Positions 1 to 9,973 are shown, counted from the stretch's first letter. The stretch: DNA of 64,000 bases from Ensifer sp. IC3342 (GCF_020193655.1 NZ_JADYVE010000013.1:47025-111024); one strand, 5' to 3'. The notes: generated from the sequence alone by a model not told the origin. A program made the numbers and translations.

Positions 1-177
1 CGATTCGAGACGGCGGACGCCCCGCATCACGACCATCTGATCGACCTCGACACGGGCGCTGTGATCGAGTTCCGCTCCGACAAGATCGAGCAATTGCAGG
101 CGGAGATCGCCGCCGAACTCGGCTACGACCTGGTGCGCCACCGGCTGGAGCTCTACTGCCGGAAGCGCAAGGACTGA
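1..177 (+). CDS. mur: Fur-family metal regulator, C-terminal end (probably Mur)
   Basis: Partial gene: only the last 58 codons are inside the window, in frame 1 and ending with TGA at 175-177. The fragment has the Fur dimerisation-domain ending: an HHDH metal-ligand cluster, then a strand reading [12 protein letters not shown], then a final helix that ends in a single Cys (LYCRKRKD). The DNA-binding half is outside the window. In rhizobia the closest proteins of this shape are Mur, the manganese-responsive repressor of the sitABCD manganese importer. The Mur name is inferred from the tail and from resemblance of the following gene order to the S. meliloti chromosome; plain Fur cannot be excluded. 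It converges with the next gene, with 6 bases between the stops. Confidence 0.7.
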   Translation, partial: RFETADAPHHDHLIDLDTGAVIEFRSDKIEQLQAEIAAELGYDLVRHRLELYCRKRKD

Positions 178-183
178 CGAGGA

Positions 184-1101
184 TCACCCTTTGGCTGCGG
201 CCGCCGCCGCGCGCGGCTGCGCCGGTATGGCCATGGCGGCGACGCCGGCAATAACGCAGAAGAGGCCGATCCACGCAGTCGTCGATAGAGTTTCGCCGAG
301 GAACAGGACTCCGATGGCAACGCCGATCGGAACGCGTACATACGCCTGTCCCGTCGTGCCGACGGATCCGAGCGTGTGGATCAGGCGGAAATAGATGACG
401 AAGGCAAGTGCTGTCGAGAAGGCTGACAGGCAGACGAGCGCGATCAGCGATTCCGGCGAGGGGTTGAGCGTCCAGGGCCGATCGACGATGAGGCTTGTCG
501 GGACGAGCAAGGCCGCGCCGGCGAGAAGCGACCCCGCGGCGGGTATCATCGGATCCAGCCCCTTGAAGCTTTTCCCGAAGATTGCCGCGCCCGCATAGCA
601 AATAGTTGCAAGGATAACGGCAAGCTGCGGAACGAGCTCATCGCCGACGCCGCGAAAGGCTTCGAGCCCAATGATCAGGCTGATGCCGGTGAGGCCCGCA
701 ATGACGCCCACGAATTTGCGGGCGGTGACGGGCTCGTGCCGGGTGACCAGGGCCGTCAGAAGGAAGGCGAAGATGGGCGTGGTGGAATTGAGGATCACCG
801 CAACACCGGCGTCGATCGTCCGCTCGGCCCAGGCGATCAACGTGAACGGAAAGACGCTGTTGAGGCAGGCCTGGAACAGAAAGCGCCTCAAGGTGGCGGC
901 GTCACGGGGAAACGAAAGGCCGCGCCATCCGATCACTGCCAGAAGAATTGCGCCGGCGAGCAGCGTGCGCGCGGCAATCAGCGTCACCGGTGGAATGGTT
1001 TCAACGCCGATCTTGATAAAGGTGTAGGAGGCGCCCCAGAGGCTGGCAAGCGCGAGAAGTAACAACAGTTCGAAGGCGATATTTGTCTTGGCAACGATCA
1101 T
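184..1101 (-). CDS. DMT-superfamily (EamA) inner-membrane transporter
   Basis: About 305 aa, almost entirely hydrophobic, with ten predicted membrane segments arranged as two EamA repeats. The first repeat opens with LASLWGASYTFIKIG, the usual N-terminal EamA signature. The second carries the internal equivalent around FSTALAFVIYFRLI. Proteins of this kind export amino acids, metabolites or drugs; the substrate cannot be read from sequence. An ATG 14 codons further upstream (1143) is in frame but has no ribosome site. The chosen start at 1101 has GGGA about 9 bases before it. The C-terminus is a run of Ala/Lys. Monocistronic by context. Confidence 0.8.
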   Translation of the reverse strand: MIVAKTNIAFELLLLLALASLWGASYTFIKIGVETIPPVTLIAARTLLAGAILLAVIGWRGLSFPRDAATLRRFLFQACLNSVFPFTLIAWAERTIDAGVAVILNSTTPIFAFLLTALVTRHEPVTARKFVGVIAGLTGISLIIGLEAFRGVGDELVPQLAVILATICYAGAAIFGKSFKGLDPMIPAAGSLLAGAALLVPTSLIVDRPWTLNPSPESLIALVCLSAFSTALAFVIYFRLIHTLGSVGTTGQAYVRVPIGVAIGVLFLGETLSTTAWIGLFCVIAGVAAMAIPAQPRAAAAAAKG

Positions 1102-1263
1102 CGATCCAGTCCCTGAAACGAGTCCATGCCGCTCTTCTAACATCGTCGACAGATGGATGCTTCGGTCCCGATCGAAATGTGATGTGTTTGAGGGAGATCT
1201 CCCGAGATGGGGAGACCCTCAACAACGGGCGCGCCCGCGCTGAGGCCTGATTGCGGAAGCCGC

Positions 1264-1869
1264 TTAATTCAGCGGAATGGCGTTTTTGTCCTTTCCGGTC
1301 TGATAGGTGGCTGACAGTTCCGCATACTTGCGACGGATCGCTTCAGCGCGCTGCTGAAACCGCGTCCGCTCTGGCTCGGGAAGCCCGGCAATCAGACCGG
1401 TGATCGACTGGCCTTTCCAGAAGGCGTTCGTCCTGTTGTAGCCACCGGGTTCCAGCGTGAAGACCTCTTTCAAGATCCTGAGGTCGTGCGGGATCGAAAA
1501 TGCGTCTCGCGAATCCTCGTGGCGGAAGAAATAGTAGAAATTGTCGAAACCTGCCCAGGTGATCGCTGAGAGGCACATGGAGCAGGGCTCGTGCGTCGAC
1601 AGGAAGATGAGGTCGCGCGAGTCGGGGCGGTCGGATCCCGCCATTTCGTAGAACCGCTTCAAGGTGTGGACTTCGCCGTGCCAGAGCGGATTCTCGGTTT
1701 CGTTGTTCGTTTCGACGAGCACGATCGACAGATCCGATTTCTTGAGCAGGGCGGCGCCGAAGACCTTGTTGCCGGCCGCTACTCCGGCCTCCGTCGCGGG
1801 GATGATGCCGCGCTCCATCGTGGTCAGCAGGGCCTCGAGCAAGGGGAGCGCTTCGCTTTCTTGGGGCAT
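1264..1869 (-). CDS. Zinc nucleoside/nucleobase deaminase (CDA fold)
   Basis: 201 aa from ATG 1869, which follows AAGGAAG at a good distance; an ATG 19 codons upstream lacks a ribosome site. The two zinc motifs of the cytidine-deaminase fold are present: WHGEVH, where the usual HAE reads HGE and carries the His ligand and the proton-shuttling Glu, and EPCSMC, giving the two Cys ligands. It is longer than TadA or bacterial GuaD (about 150 aa) because of a C-terminal helical extension rich in Arg and Glu. It sits just downstream of, and co-directional with, an NCS2 purine permease. A purine or guanine deaminase role in salvage or catabolism is therefore plausible, but the substrate is not proven. 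Confidence 0.7.
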   Translation of the reverse strand: MPQESEALPLLEALLTTMERGIIPATEAGVAAGNKVFGAALLKKSDLSIVLVETNNETENPLWHGEVHTLKRFYEMAGSDRPDSRDLIFLSTHEPCSMCLSAITWAGFDNFYYFFRHEDSRDAFSIPHDLRILKEVFTLEPGGYNRTNAFWKGQSITGLIAGLPEPERTRFQQRAEAIRRKYAELSATYQTGKDKNAIPLN

Positions 1870-1968
1870 ACAGTTCTTCCTTGATTGGATGCGTGTCCGG
1901 CACGTCGCGGCGGTGAGGCGTTTCATACCGGCCGACGCGACGAAGCGTTTTGGTAGCGTTCGGATGGG

Positions 1969-3441
1969 CTAATGCGCTTCCGAAGCGATCACGGGCACCT
2001 CGATGCCTTTTGCATCGTAGAGCTTGCCGTTGAGGAAATAGTCGCCGTCGTGCAGCCCCGCGATGTCCTGATACCGGAGCGTACGTTCAGTTCCGGCAAC
2101 GAACACCGATTGCTGGTCGGAGTTTCCGACCGTCAGGTGGTTGAAGATCAGATTGAGGCTGATCGCCATCAGCGCGGCGGAACTGATGCCGGAATGGAAG
2201 ATCGTCGCGACCCAGGCGGGAAAGTGCTCGTAGAAACCGGGAGAGGCGATCGGGATCATGCCGAAGCCAATGGAGGTGGCGACGATGACCAGGTTCATGT
2301 TGTTGTTGTAGTCCACCTTGGACAGGGTGCGGATGCCGCTGGCGGCGACCGTGCCGAAGAGCACGATGCCGGCGCCGCCGAGCACGGCGCTTGGAACCGC
2401 CGCGACAATGCGGCCCATGACCGGCAGCAGGCCGAGCGCCACGAGAAACATGCCGCCCGTCGCCACCACGTAGCGGCTCTTCACGCCGGTAACGGCCACC
2501 AGTCCGACATTCTGCGCAAAGGCACTCTGGGTGAAAGAGCCGAAGACCGGTGCGATGAGGCTGGACAGCATGTCCGCCCTGAGGCCGTCGCCGAGGCGGC
2601 GCGAATCCACCTTCGTTTCGATGATTTCGCCGACGGCGAGGATGTCCGCCGAAGTCTCGACCAAGGTCACCATGATGACGATGAACATCGAGACGACCGC
2701 TGCGATCTCGAAGGTCGGATAGCCGAAATGGAACACAGTCGGAAGGGAGAAGAGCGGTCCCTCTGCCACTTTCGAGAAATCGGTCATGCCGGCGAAATAG
2801 GCGATGATGGTGCCGATGATCAGTGCGATCAGGATTGACAGTCTTGAGATCGATGCGCTGCCGAGCTTGCTGAGCAGGAGCACGATCACGAGCGTCGCTG
2901 CCGCGAGCTGGATGTTGGCCGGGCTGCCGAAGTCCGGTGCAGCGCTGTTGCCTCCCATGGCCCAGCGCGCGGCGACGGGCATCAGGGTCAAGCCGATGGT
3001 GGTGATCACGATGCCCGTGACGAGCGGCGGGAAGAAGCGGGTGATCCGCGAAAAGACCGGCGTGATCATAAGGCCGATCAGCGAGGCGGCCATGACGGCC
3101 CCGAGCACGGACTCGATGCCCCCGCTGCCGGAAATGGCGATCATCGTCGCAACACCAGAGAACGAAACGCCCTGGACCAGCGGCAACCGACTTCCGAAAA
3201 ACGGCAGGCCGATGGTCTGCAGAATGGTGGCGAGACCGCCGGCGAAAAGCGAGGCGGTGATCAGCAGGCCGATGTCGCTGGAACTCAGGCCAGCCGCCTG
3301 GCCCAGAATCAGCGGTACTGCGACGATGCCGCCATACATCGTCAGGACATGTTGCAGGCCATAGGCCAGATTGGCGCCGATGCCGAGGTTCTCGTCTTCC
3401 GGCCGCACATCTCGTACAGTTTCGTCTGCATTGTTTGCCAA
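1969..3441 (-). CDS. NCS2 uracil/xanthine/urate permease
   Basis: 490-aa polytopic symporter of the nucleobase:cation symporter-2 family, with about 12-14 membrane segments. It contains the diagnostic NCS2 motif region QNVGLVAVTGVKSRYV and the conserved TM1 start GLQHVLTMYGGIVAVPLI. The QN-x-G form is found in xanthine and urate carriers, so a purine (xanthine or uric acid) substrate is more likely than uracil. Start choice: no in-frame ATG lies at the N-terminus. GGAGGAGA stands 5 bases before TTG at 3441, which fits better than the other TTG at 3456 that overlaps this ribosome site. Likely co-transcribed with the downstream deaminase (gap about 100 bases). Confidence 0.85.
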   Translation of the reverse strand: MANNADETVRDVRPEDENLGIGANLAYGLQHVLTMYGGIVAVPLILGQAAGLSSSDIGLLITASLFAGGLATILQTIGLPFFGSRLPLVQGVSFSGVATMIAISGSGGIESVLGAVMAASLIGLMITPVFSRITRFFPPLVTGIVITTIGLTLMPVAARWAMGGNSAAPDFGSPANIQLAAATLVIVLLLSKLGSASISRLSILIALIIGTIIAYFAGMTDFSKVAEGPLFSLPTVFHFGYPTFEIAAVVSMFIVIMVTLVETSADILAVGEIIETKVDSRRLGDGLRADMLSSLIAPVFGSFTQSAFAQNVGLVAVTGVKSRYVVATGGMFLVALGLLPVMGRIVAAVPSAVLGGAGIVLFGTVAASGIRTLSKVDYNNNMNLVIVATSIGFGMIPIASPGFYEHFPAWVATIFHSGISSAALMAISLNLIFNHLTVGNSDQQSVFVAGTERTLRYQDIAGLHDGDYFLNGKLYDAKGIEVPVIASEAH

Positions 3442-3665
3442 GGTAATCTCCTCCAATACCTTTGCATGTATTCCCGCCTCTTGATGAGGCAGGTGGCAAA
3501 CTATGACAGCGACAGTGAGGCATTACCTTATTGAAAAAGGGGAAACAGTTTTCGATTGATCAGCGGTAATACCGTCGATCGGCAACGTCTCGATCGCTTA
3601 TGTTATCCATGCATTTCCGGATACTTGATGCCGCAGGGCGCGCACGACCGACTTGAACGGGGATG

Positions 3666-3770
3666 CTGCATGATTCCTTAAATCGAAATCGAGTTAAGGA
3701 CAAAATAAGCAGCAATTCAAAGTGCTACAGCGACCTTTGTGCGTTGGACGCGCGGCGCTGTAAAGTGCTC
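3666..3770 (+). repeat. Interspersed rhizobial intergenic repeat (RIME-like), copy 1
   Basis: About 105 bases in the 433-base gap between the permease promoter side and the glpV terminator. It starts with an imperfect palindrome (CCTTAAATCG...CGAGTTAAGG), continues with CAAAGTGCTACAGCGACC and ends in a GC-rich stem closing with GCGCTGTA. Related copies occur at 46161, 46399 (inverted) and 56068, with a partial copy at 26430. It is non-coding and resembles the mosaic repeats known from Sinorhizobium intergenic regions. The remainder of the gap (3442-3665) should hold the permease promoter; I see no clear regulatory motif there. Confidence 0.65.
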
Positions 3771-3781
3771 GTTTCTCCATC

Positions 3782-3813
3782 AAGCAAAAGCCGGAGCTGT
3801 TTCCAGCCCCGGC
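3782..3813 (-). terminator. Rho-independent terminator of the glycerol operon
   Basis: On the minus strand, GCCGGGGCTG, loop GAAA, CAGCTCCGGC (one G-U pair) is followed directly by TTTTG. It lies about 60 bases beyond the glpV stop. A second stem without a U-tract (GGTGCCG/CGGCACC, 3836-3863) lies between the stop and the terminator. Confidence 0.75.
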
Positions 3814-3874
3814 GCCGCATCTCCGGATATCGTGGTGCCGCCCGACAATTCGGACGGCACCCGCCTTGGGAGGC

Positions 3875-5599
3875 TTAGTTCGTCTCCCAGCTCTTGACCA
3901 GGTCGTCATAGTTGACGGTGATCGGCTTTTCCTTCTCGTTCTCGACCTTCAGCTGCGGAGCGAGGTTGCCGGCCTTGACGGCTTCCGCATTCCAATATTC
4001 GAGGTCGTGCTCTTCCGCCAGCTTCGGGCCGATGTCGCCCTGAACGCCGGCACGCTCGAGGCGCTGCAGCACCTTTTCCTGCTCGGCGCAGAGCGAGTCC
4101 ATGGCTTCCTGGGCGGTCTTTGCGCCGGAGGATGCATCGCCGATCGCCTGCCACCAAAGCTGGGCCAGCTTCGGATAGTCAGGCACGTTCGTGCCGGTCG
4201 GCGACCACTGCAGGCGGGCCGGCGAACGGTAGAACTCGATCAGGCCGCCGAGCTTCGGGGCGCGCTCGGTGAAGCTCGGATGATCGAGTGTCGACTGACG
4301 GATGAAGGTGAGACCGACATGGCTCTTCTTCACGTCCACCGTCTTGGAGGTCACGAACTGCGCGTAGAGCCAAGCGGCCTTGGCGCGGTCATCCGGAGTG
4401 GATTTCAGAATCGTCCAGGAACCGGCGTCCTGATAGCCGAGCTTCATGCCGTCCTTCCAATAGACGCCGTGCGGGCTCGGGGCAAAACGCCACTTCGGCG
4501 TGCCGTCCTCGTTGACGACCGGCAGGCCTTGCTTCACGAAGTCGGCGGTAAATGCCGTATAGGTGAACATCTGCTGGGCGATCTCACCCTGCGAGGGGAC
4601 CGGACCGGATTCCGAGAAGGTCATGCCCTGGGCGGCAGCCGGAGCATAGGCCTTCAGCCAGTCGAGATATTTCTGGATCGCATAGACCGAGGCCGGGCCG
4701 TTGGTGTCGCCGCCGCGTGCAACGCAGGAGCCGACGGGACGCGAATTCTCGTCGACCCGGATACCCCATTCGTCGACCGGCTTGCCGTTCGGGATGCCCT
4801 TGTCGCCGTTGCCGGCCATCGACAGCCAAGCGTCGGTGAAGCGCCAACCGAGCGACGGGTCCTTCTTACCGTAGTCCATGTGGCCGTAGACCTTCTTGCC
4901 GTCGATCTCGCGGCCGGTGAAGAACTCGGCAATGTCCTCATAGGCCGACCAGTTGACCGGAACGCCGAGGTCGTAGCCGTACTTGGCCTTGAACTCCTCC
5001 TGGATCTTCGGATCGTTGAACCAGTCGTAACGGAACCAGTAGAGGTTCGCGAACTGCTGGTCGGGAAGCTGGTAGAGCTTACCGTCCGGGGCCGTCGTGA
5101 ACGACTTGCCGATGAAGTCGTCGATGTCGAGGCTGGGGTTGGTGACGTCCTTGCCCTCGTTCGCCATGAAGTCGGTCAGGCTGCGGGCCTGCTGATAGCG
5201 CCAATGGGTGCCGATCAGATCCGAGTCGTTGATGTAGGCGTCATAGACGTTTTCGCCCGACTGCATCTGCGTCTGCAGCTTTTCGACGACGTCGCCTTCG
5301 CCGATCAGGTCGTGCGTGATCTTGATGCCGGTGATGTCGGAGAAGGCCTTGGCGAGGGTCTTCGATTCATATTCATGGGTCGTGATCGTTTCGGAGACGA
5401 CCTTGATTTCCATGCCGGCAAAGGGCTTTGCCGCATCGACGAACCACTGCATTTCCGCTTCCTGGGCGGCGCGGTCGAGCGACGAGAGGTCGCCGATTTC
5501 CTTGTCCAGGAACGCCTTTGCCTCATCCATGCCGGCATAGGCCGAGCCGGTGAGAGCCAGCAGCATTGCTGCCGTCGTCGTTAGAAGATGCCGTCGCAT
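3875..5599 (-). CDS. glpV: Glycerol ABC importer, periplasmic binding protein
   Basis: 574 aa from ATG 5599, preceded by GGGAGGAAAT. An N-terminal signal peptide (MRRHLLTTTAAMLLALTGSA, cleavage near AYAG) exports it to the periplasm. The mature part is a large class of extracellular sugar-type binding protein, much longer than the usual 400 aa, with an insert rich in aromatic residues (YWFRYDWF). It is the last gene of an operon in the order known from Rhizobium leguminosarum glpDSTPQUV, where GlpV binds glycerol for the importer. The glycerol assignment rests on this operon structure and on linkage to glpD and glpR, not on visible ligand residues. A terminator follows. Confidence 0.85.
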   Translation of the reverse strand: MRRHLLTTTAAMLLALTGSAYAGMDEAKAFLDKEIGDLSSLDRAAQEAEMQWFVDAAKPFAGMEIKVVSETITTHEYESKTLAKAFSDITGIKITHDLIGEGDVVEKLQTQMQSGENVYDAYINDSDLIGTHWRYQQARSLTDFMANEGKDVTNPSLDIDDFIGKSFTTAPDGKLYQLPDQQFANLYWFRYDWFNDPKIQEEFKAKYGYDLGVPVNWSAYEDIAEFFTGREIDGKKVYGHMDYGKKDPSLGWRFTDAWLSMAGNGDKGIPNGKPVDEWGIRVDENSRPVGSCVARGGDTNGPASVYAIQKYLDWLKAYAPAAAQGMTFSESGPVPSQGEIAQQMFTYTAFTADFVKQGLPVVNEDGTPKWRFAPSPHGVYWKDGMKLGYQDAGSWTILKSTPDDRAKAAWLYAQFVTSKTVDVKKSHVGLTFIRQSTLDHPSFTERAPKLGGLIEFYRSPARLQWSPTGTNVPDYPKLAQLWWQAIGDASSGAKTAQEAMDSLCAEQEKVLQRLERAGVQGDIGPKLAEEHDLEYWNAEAVKAGNLAPQLKVENEKEKPITVNYDDLVKSWETN

Positions 5600-5679
5600 A
5601 ATTTCCTCCCTTGGGTTTTGCGATTGCAGTTCATTGCAGTTTCGAGGGGCGCGCCGTCGATGCGCCCCCCATTTCGTTC

Positions 5680-6098
5680 TCAGACGTAGCGGAAGACGCC
5701 GATTGCATAAACCACCGAGAGCGCGACCGCCCACCAGAGGTTTGTGCCGACGAGTCCCAGCCAGCCGAGATGAATAAAAGCGGATCCGAGCAGCGAGACG
5801 AAGAGCCGGTCGCCGCGCGTCGTTTCGAAGCGCAGGATGCCGACGCGCGGATTGCCTCCGGGCCGGGCATATTCCCAGACGGCCATCAGCGACAGCAGCG
5901 CGAAGATCGTCAGAAAGAACATCGCGGTCGGGAAGGACCAGGCCATCCAGCCGCCGGGGATCAGCGGGGCGAACACGTCGCGCTCGCCGTCCTTGACCGG
6001 TAGGGCGGAAAAGAGCAGGCCGGCAGCTATGACATAGACGACGAGCACGGCCGCAAGTGCGACGAGCCAGCGGTTCTTGCGCGTGGCAATGGTTTCCA

Positions 6099-6099
<1 letters not shown>
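5680..6099 (-). CDS. glpU: Small inner-membrane protein of the glycerol importer (DUF2160-like)
   Basis: 139 aa with four hydrophobic segments (roughly residues 10-32, 48-74, 97-118 and 120-137). There is no signal peptidase site and no known catalytic motif. Its ATG overlaps the glpQ stop by one base, so translational coupling is likely, and it lies between the permease and binding-protein genes. In R. leguminosarum the gene at this position is called glpU and its role is unsettled. The sequence shows a short loop with ARPGGNPRVG between segments 2 and 3. It may be an accessory membrane subunit of GlpPQ; that is inference from position only. Confidence 0.75.
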
Positions 6100-6923
<824 letters not shown>

Positions 6924-6941
6924 AATGTCCTCCCTCCCTTC

Positions 6942-7808
6942 TCAGCCTTGCGCGTCACTGGTGGTCATCACCGTGTAGAAGATCCACGAGAGCAAGAGGA
7001 TGATGAGGAAGTAGATGATCGAGAGGGCTGCGGCCGGGCCGAGATCGAACTGGCCGATCGCCATCTTGACGAGATCGATCGACAGGAAGGTCGTCGAATT
7101 GCCCGGACCACCGCCAGTGACGACGAAAGGCTCCGTGTAGATCATGAAACTGTCCATGAAGCGCAGCAGGAAGGCGATCAAGAGCACGCGCTTCATCTTT
7201 GGAAGCTGGATGTAGCGGAAGACGGACCAGCGCGAGGCGCCGTCAATCTTGGCCGCCTGGTAATAGGCGTCCGGGATCGAGACGAGGCCGGCATAGCAGA
7301 GGAGCACGACGAGGCTCGTCCAGTGCCAGACGTCCATGATGATCAGCGTGACCCAGGCATCGAGCGGGTTCTGCACATAATTGTAATTGATGCCGAGCGA
7401 TGCGAGCGTGCGTCCGAGCAGCCCGATGTCGACGCGACCAAAGACCTGCCAGATGGTGCCGACGACGTTCCACGGAATGAGCAGCGGCAGCGCCATCAGG
7501 ACGAGGCAGATCGGCACGCCGATGCCCTTTTTCGGCATGTTGAGTGCAATCACGATGCCGAGCGGGATCTCGATCGTCAGGATGATCGCCGAGAAGATCA
7601 GGTTGCGGGTGAGCGCATCCCAGAAGCGGTCGGATTCGAGCACATCCAGAAACCAGTCGGTGCCGGCCCAGAAGAACTCGTTGTTGCCGAAGGTGTCCTG
7701 CACCGAATAGTTCACGACGGTCATCAGCGGGATCACGGCAGAGAAGGCGACGAGCACCAGCACCGGCAGGACCATGAACCAGGCCTTGTTGTTCCAGGTT
7801 TTTTCCAT
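6942..7808 (-). CDS. glpP: Glycerol ABC importer, permease subunit 1
   Basis: 288 aa, six membrane segments, MalF/UgpA-like. The EAA loop is visible as DAYYQAAKIDGASRWSVFRY with the following QLP. The segment MVLPVLVLVAFSAVIPLMTV is the first membrane helix. The start ATG at 7808 is preceded by GAGGAGG inside the end of glpT, and the glpT stop lies only 3 bases before the ATG. It partners GlpQ. The glycerol substrate is inferred from the operon. Confidence 0.88.
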   Translation of the reverse strand: MEKTWNNKAWFMVLPVLVLVAFSAVIPLMTVVNYSVQDTFGNNEFFWAGTDWFLDVLESDRFWDALTRNLIFSAIILTIEIPLGIVIALNMPKKGIGVPICLVLMALPLLIPWNVVGTIWQVFGRVDIGLLGRTLASLGINYNYVQNPLDAWVTLIIMDVWHWTSLVVLLCYAGLVSIPDAYYQAAKIDGASRWSVFRYIQLPKMKRVLLIAFLLRFMDSFMIYTEPFVVTGGGPGNSTTFLSIDLVKMAIGQFDLGPAAALSIIYFLIILLLSWIFYTVMTTSDAQG

Positions 7809-7811
7809 GGC

Positions 7812-8882
7812 TCAGGCCTCCTCACCGACGCGCCAGGAATCGGCGTAGATATTGATTGCCTTCGGATCGAAGGTGACGCGCGGTTCGGCGGGAATTTCGC
7901 CGTCCTCGTCGACGATGATCGAGATCGGCAGGTCGGCGAAACGCGCGCGGACGATCTTGTGTCGGCCGATGTCCTCGATCTTGTTGATGGCGACCGGCAT
8001 GCCTTCGCGTCCAAGCAAAACGAATTCGGGGCGGATGCCGAGCTCGGTCTTGGCGCCGGGCTTGATCTTCGGCAGGAAATTGAGCGCGATGCTCTCGCCG
8101 CCGATCGCGGCCGTGTTGCCGGCGATCTTCGCCGGCAGCACGTTCATGCCGGGCGACCCGATAAAGTAGCCGACGAAGGTATGTCGCGGCCGCTCGAAAA
8201 GCTCGGCCGGCGTGCCGATCTGGACGATCTGGCCGTCATACATGACCACGACCTTGTCGGCGAAAGTCAGTGCCTCGGTCTGGTCATGCGTCACGTAGAC
8301 CATGGTGAAGCCGAACTGCCTGTGGAGCCGCTTGATCTGCGAGCGCAGCACCCATTTCATTTCGGGGTCGATCACGGTCAGCGGCTCATCGAAGAGGATG
8401 GCGCTGACATCCGAGCGGACGAGGCCGCGGCCAAGTGAGATCTTCTGCTTCTGGTCGGCGGTCAGTCGGCGTGCGGTCTTCTTCGCCCAGCCGCCGAGAC
8501 CAGTCATCTCGATGATCTCCTTGACGCGCCGATCGACTTCCGCCTCCGGGACGTGCCGGTTTCGCAGCGGGAAGGCGAGATTGTCGTAAACCGTCATCGT
8601 GTCGTAGATGACCGGGAACTGGAACACTTGGGCGATGTTGCGGTCCTGCGTGGACAACTGCGTGACATCGTGGCCATCGAAGAGAATTCGCCCTTCGGAC
8701 GGATTGATGAGACCCGAAATGATGTTGAGAAGCGTTGTCTTGCCGCATCCGGAAGGACCGAGCAGCGCATAGGCGCCGCCATCGTTCCATTCGTGATGCA
8801 CTTCCCTCAGGGCGTAATCCGCTTCCGACGTCGGCTTGGCGCCGTAGGCGTGGCGGATATGTTCTAGATTGATTCTTGCCAT
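7812..8882 (-). CDS. glpT: Glycerol ABC importer, ATPase with degenerate signature motif
   Basis: 356 aa from ATG 8882 (GGGAGGAG upstream); a longer reading frame to 9164 runs into glpS and has no ribosome site. Walker A GPSGCGKTT is at 42-50, Q-loop Gln88, Walker B AILFDE at 161-166 and H-loop His199 (YVTHDQTEA); all are intact. The ABC signature, normally LSGGQ, reads LTADQ at 140-144, and the D-loop is TVID. A TOBE/MalK-like C-terminal regulatory domain follows (about 240-356). Its partner ATPase GlpS, encoded upstream, has the reverse pattern. Together they should form one competent and one degenerate ATP site. Confidence 0.88.
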   Translation of the reverse strand: MARINLEHIRHAYGAKPTSEADYALREVHHEWNDGGAYALLGPSGCGKTTLLNIISGLINPSEGRILFDGHDVTQLSTQDRNIAQVFQFPVIYDTMTVYDNLAFPLRNRHVPEAEVDRRVKEIIEMTGLGGWAKKTARRLTADQKQKISLGRGLVRSDVSAILFDEPLTVIDPEMKWVLRSQIKRLHRQFGFTMVYVTHDQTEALTFADKVVVMYDGQIVQIGTPAELFERPRHTFVGYFIGSPGMNVLPAKIAGNTAAIGGESIALNFLPKIKPGAKTELGIRPEFVLLGREGMPVAINKIEDIGRHKIVRARFADLPISIIVDEDGEIPAEPRVTFDPKAINIYADSWRVGEEA

Positions 8883-8902
8883 TTTCTCCTCCCAGCGCCG
8901 CC

Positions 8903-9973
8903 TCAGGCCGTGCCGCCGATCGCGCGACCGTCCGGACCGAAGACCATCAGGTGGCGTGTATCGACAAAGAGCTGAAGAACCGCGTCCGGTTCGATGTCGT
9001 GAACGCCGGGCGCGAGCATGACCCAGCGCGCGCCGGCAAAACCGACGTGAATGAAGCTCTCCGAGCCTGCGATCTCGGAAATCGCCGTCTTGACGGTAAG
9101 CGCATTGCCGCTGCCGTTTGGCGGATCGAAAGAAAGGTGGTGCGGCTGGAAGGCGACCGTGCATGGGCCGTCGGGGACGGCAGAAAGGTGGGCCGGAACG
9201 GTAAGCACGGGCTTCCCATCGAGCGTGAAATCCGCTCCCGTCTTCACAAGCTCGATCGTATTCAGCGGCGGATCGGCGAAGGTGCGCGCGGTGACGATGT
9301 CGATCGGGCGGCGATAGACATCAATGGTGCGGCCGAACTGGGTGACGCGGCCCTCGCTCAGGGTCGCGGTATTGCCGCCGAGCAGCAAGGCCTCGGACGG
9401 CTCCGTCGTCGCATAGACGAAGATCGCGCCGGAGGCGGCGAAGATCTTGGGCAGTTCCTCGCGCAGTTCCTCGCGCAGCTTGTAGTCGAGATTGGCGAGC
9501 GGTTCGTCGAGCAGCACCAGATCGGCGTTCTTGACGATCGCACGCGCAAGGGCGGTGCGCTGTTGCTGGCCACCAGAAAGATTCAAGGGTGTGCGATCGA
9601 GATAGGGAGTGAGCTTCAGGAGTTCGGCCGCCTTGCGCACTTCCCCATCGACGGTTGCGCTATCGGCGCCCTTGATGCGCATTGGCGAGGCGATGTTGTC
9701 GTAGACCGTCATCGCCGGATAGTTAATGAACTGCTGGTAGACCATGGCGACAGAGCGCTGCTGCACCGGCAAGCCGGTGACGTCGGCGCCATCGAAGCGA
9801 AGCGAACCGGAGGCAGGCTTGTCGAGACCGGCCATCAGCCGCATCAGCGACGTCTTGCCGGAAAGCGTGGGGCCGAGCAGCACATTGAGCGACCCCCTCT
9901 CCAGCACAAGGTCGGTCGGGTGGATATGCGTCTCCCCGCCCACGACCTTGGATATGTTCTTCATTTCAAGCAT
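8903..9973 (-). CDS. glpS: Glycerol ABC importer, ATPase lacking the H-loop histidine
   Basis: 356 aa, start ATG 9973 with CGGAG seven bases before. Walker A GPTLSGKTS (34-42) is an unusual but valid GxxxxGKT, LSGGQQQR is at 132-139 and intact, and Walker B LVLLDE is at 152-157. At the H-loop the usual THDQ reads TTEP, so the switch histidine is Thr190. The C-terminal MalK-like domain starts near 240. It is the second gene after glpD and lies 20 bases upstream of glpT. The two ATPases differ clearly in sequence, pointing to a heterodimer rather than redundancy. Confidence 0.87.
   Translation of the reverse strand: MLEMKNISKVVGGETHIHPTDLVLERGSLNVLLGPTLSGKTSLMRLMAGLDKPASGSLRFDGADVTGLPVQQRSVAMVYQQFINYPAMTVYDNIASPMRIKGADSATVDGEVRKAAELLKLTPYLDRTPLNLSGGQQQRTALARAIVKNADLVLLDEPLANLDYKLREELREELPKIFAASGAIFVYATTEPSEALLLGGNTATLSEGRVTQFGRTIDVYRRPIDIVTARTFADPPLNTIELVKTGADFTLDGKPVLTVPAHLSAVPDGPCTVAFQPHHLSFDPPNGSGNALTVKTAISEIAGSESFIHVGFAGARWVMLAPGVHDIEPDAVLQLFVDTRHLMVFGPDGRAIGGTA

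Noticed and set aside
1870..1926. Upstream start for the deaminase adding 19 residues
   Set aside because: The added part is Arg/Thr-rich without similarity, and the ribosome site AAGGAAG fits the ATG at 1869.
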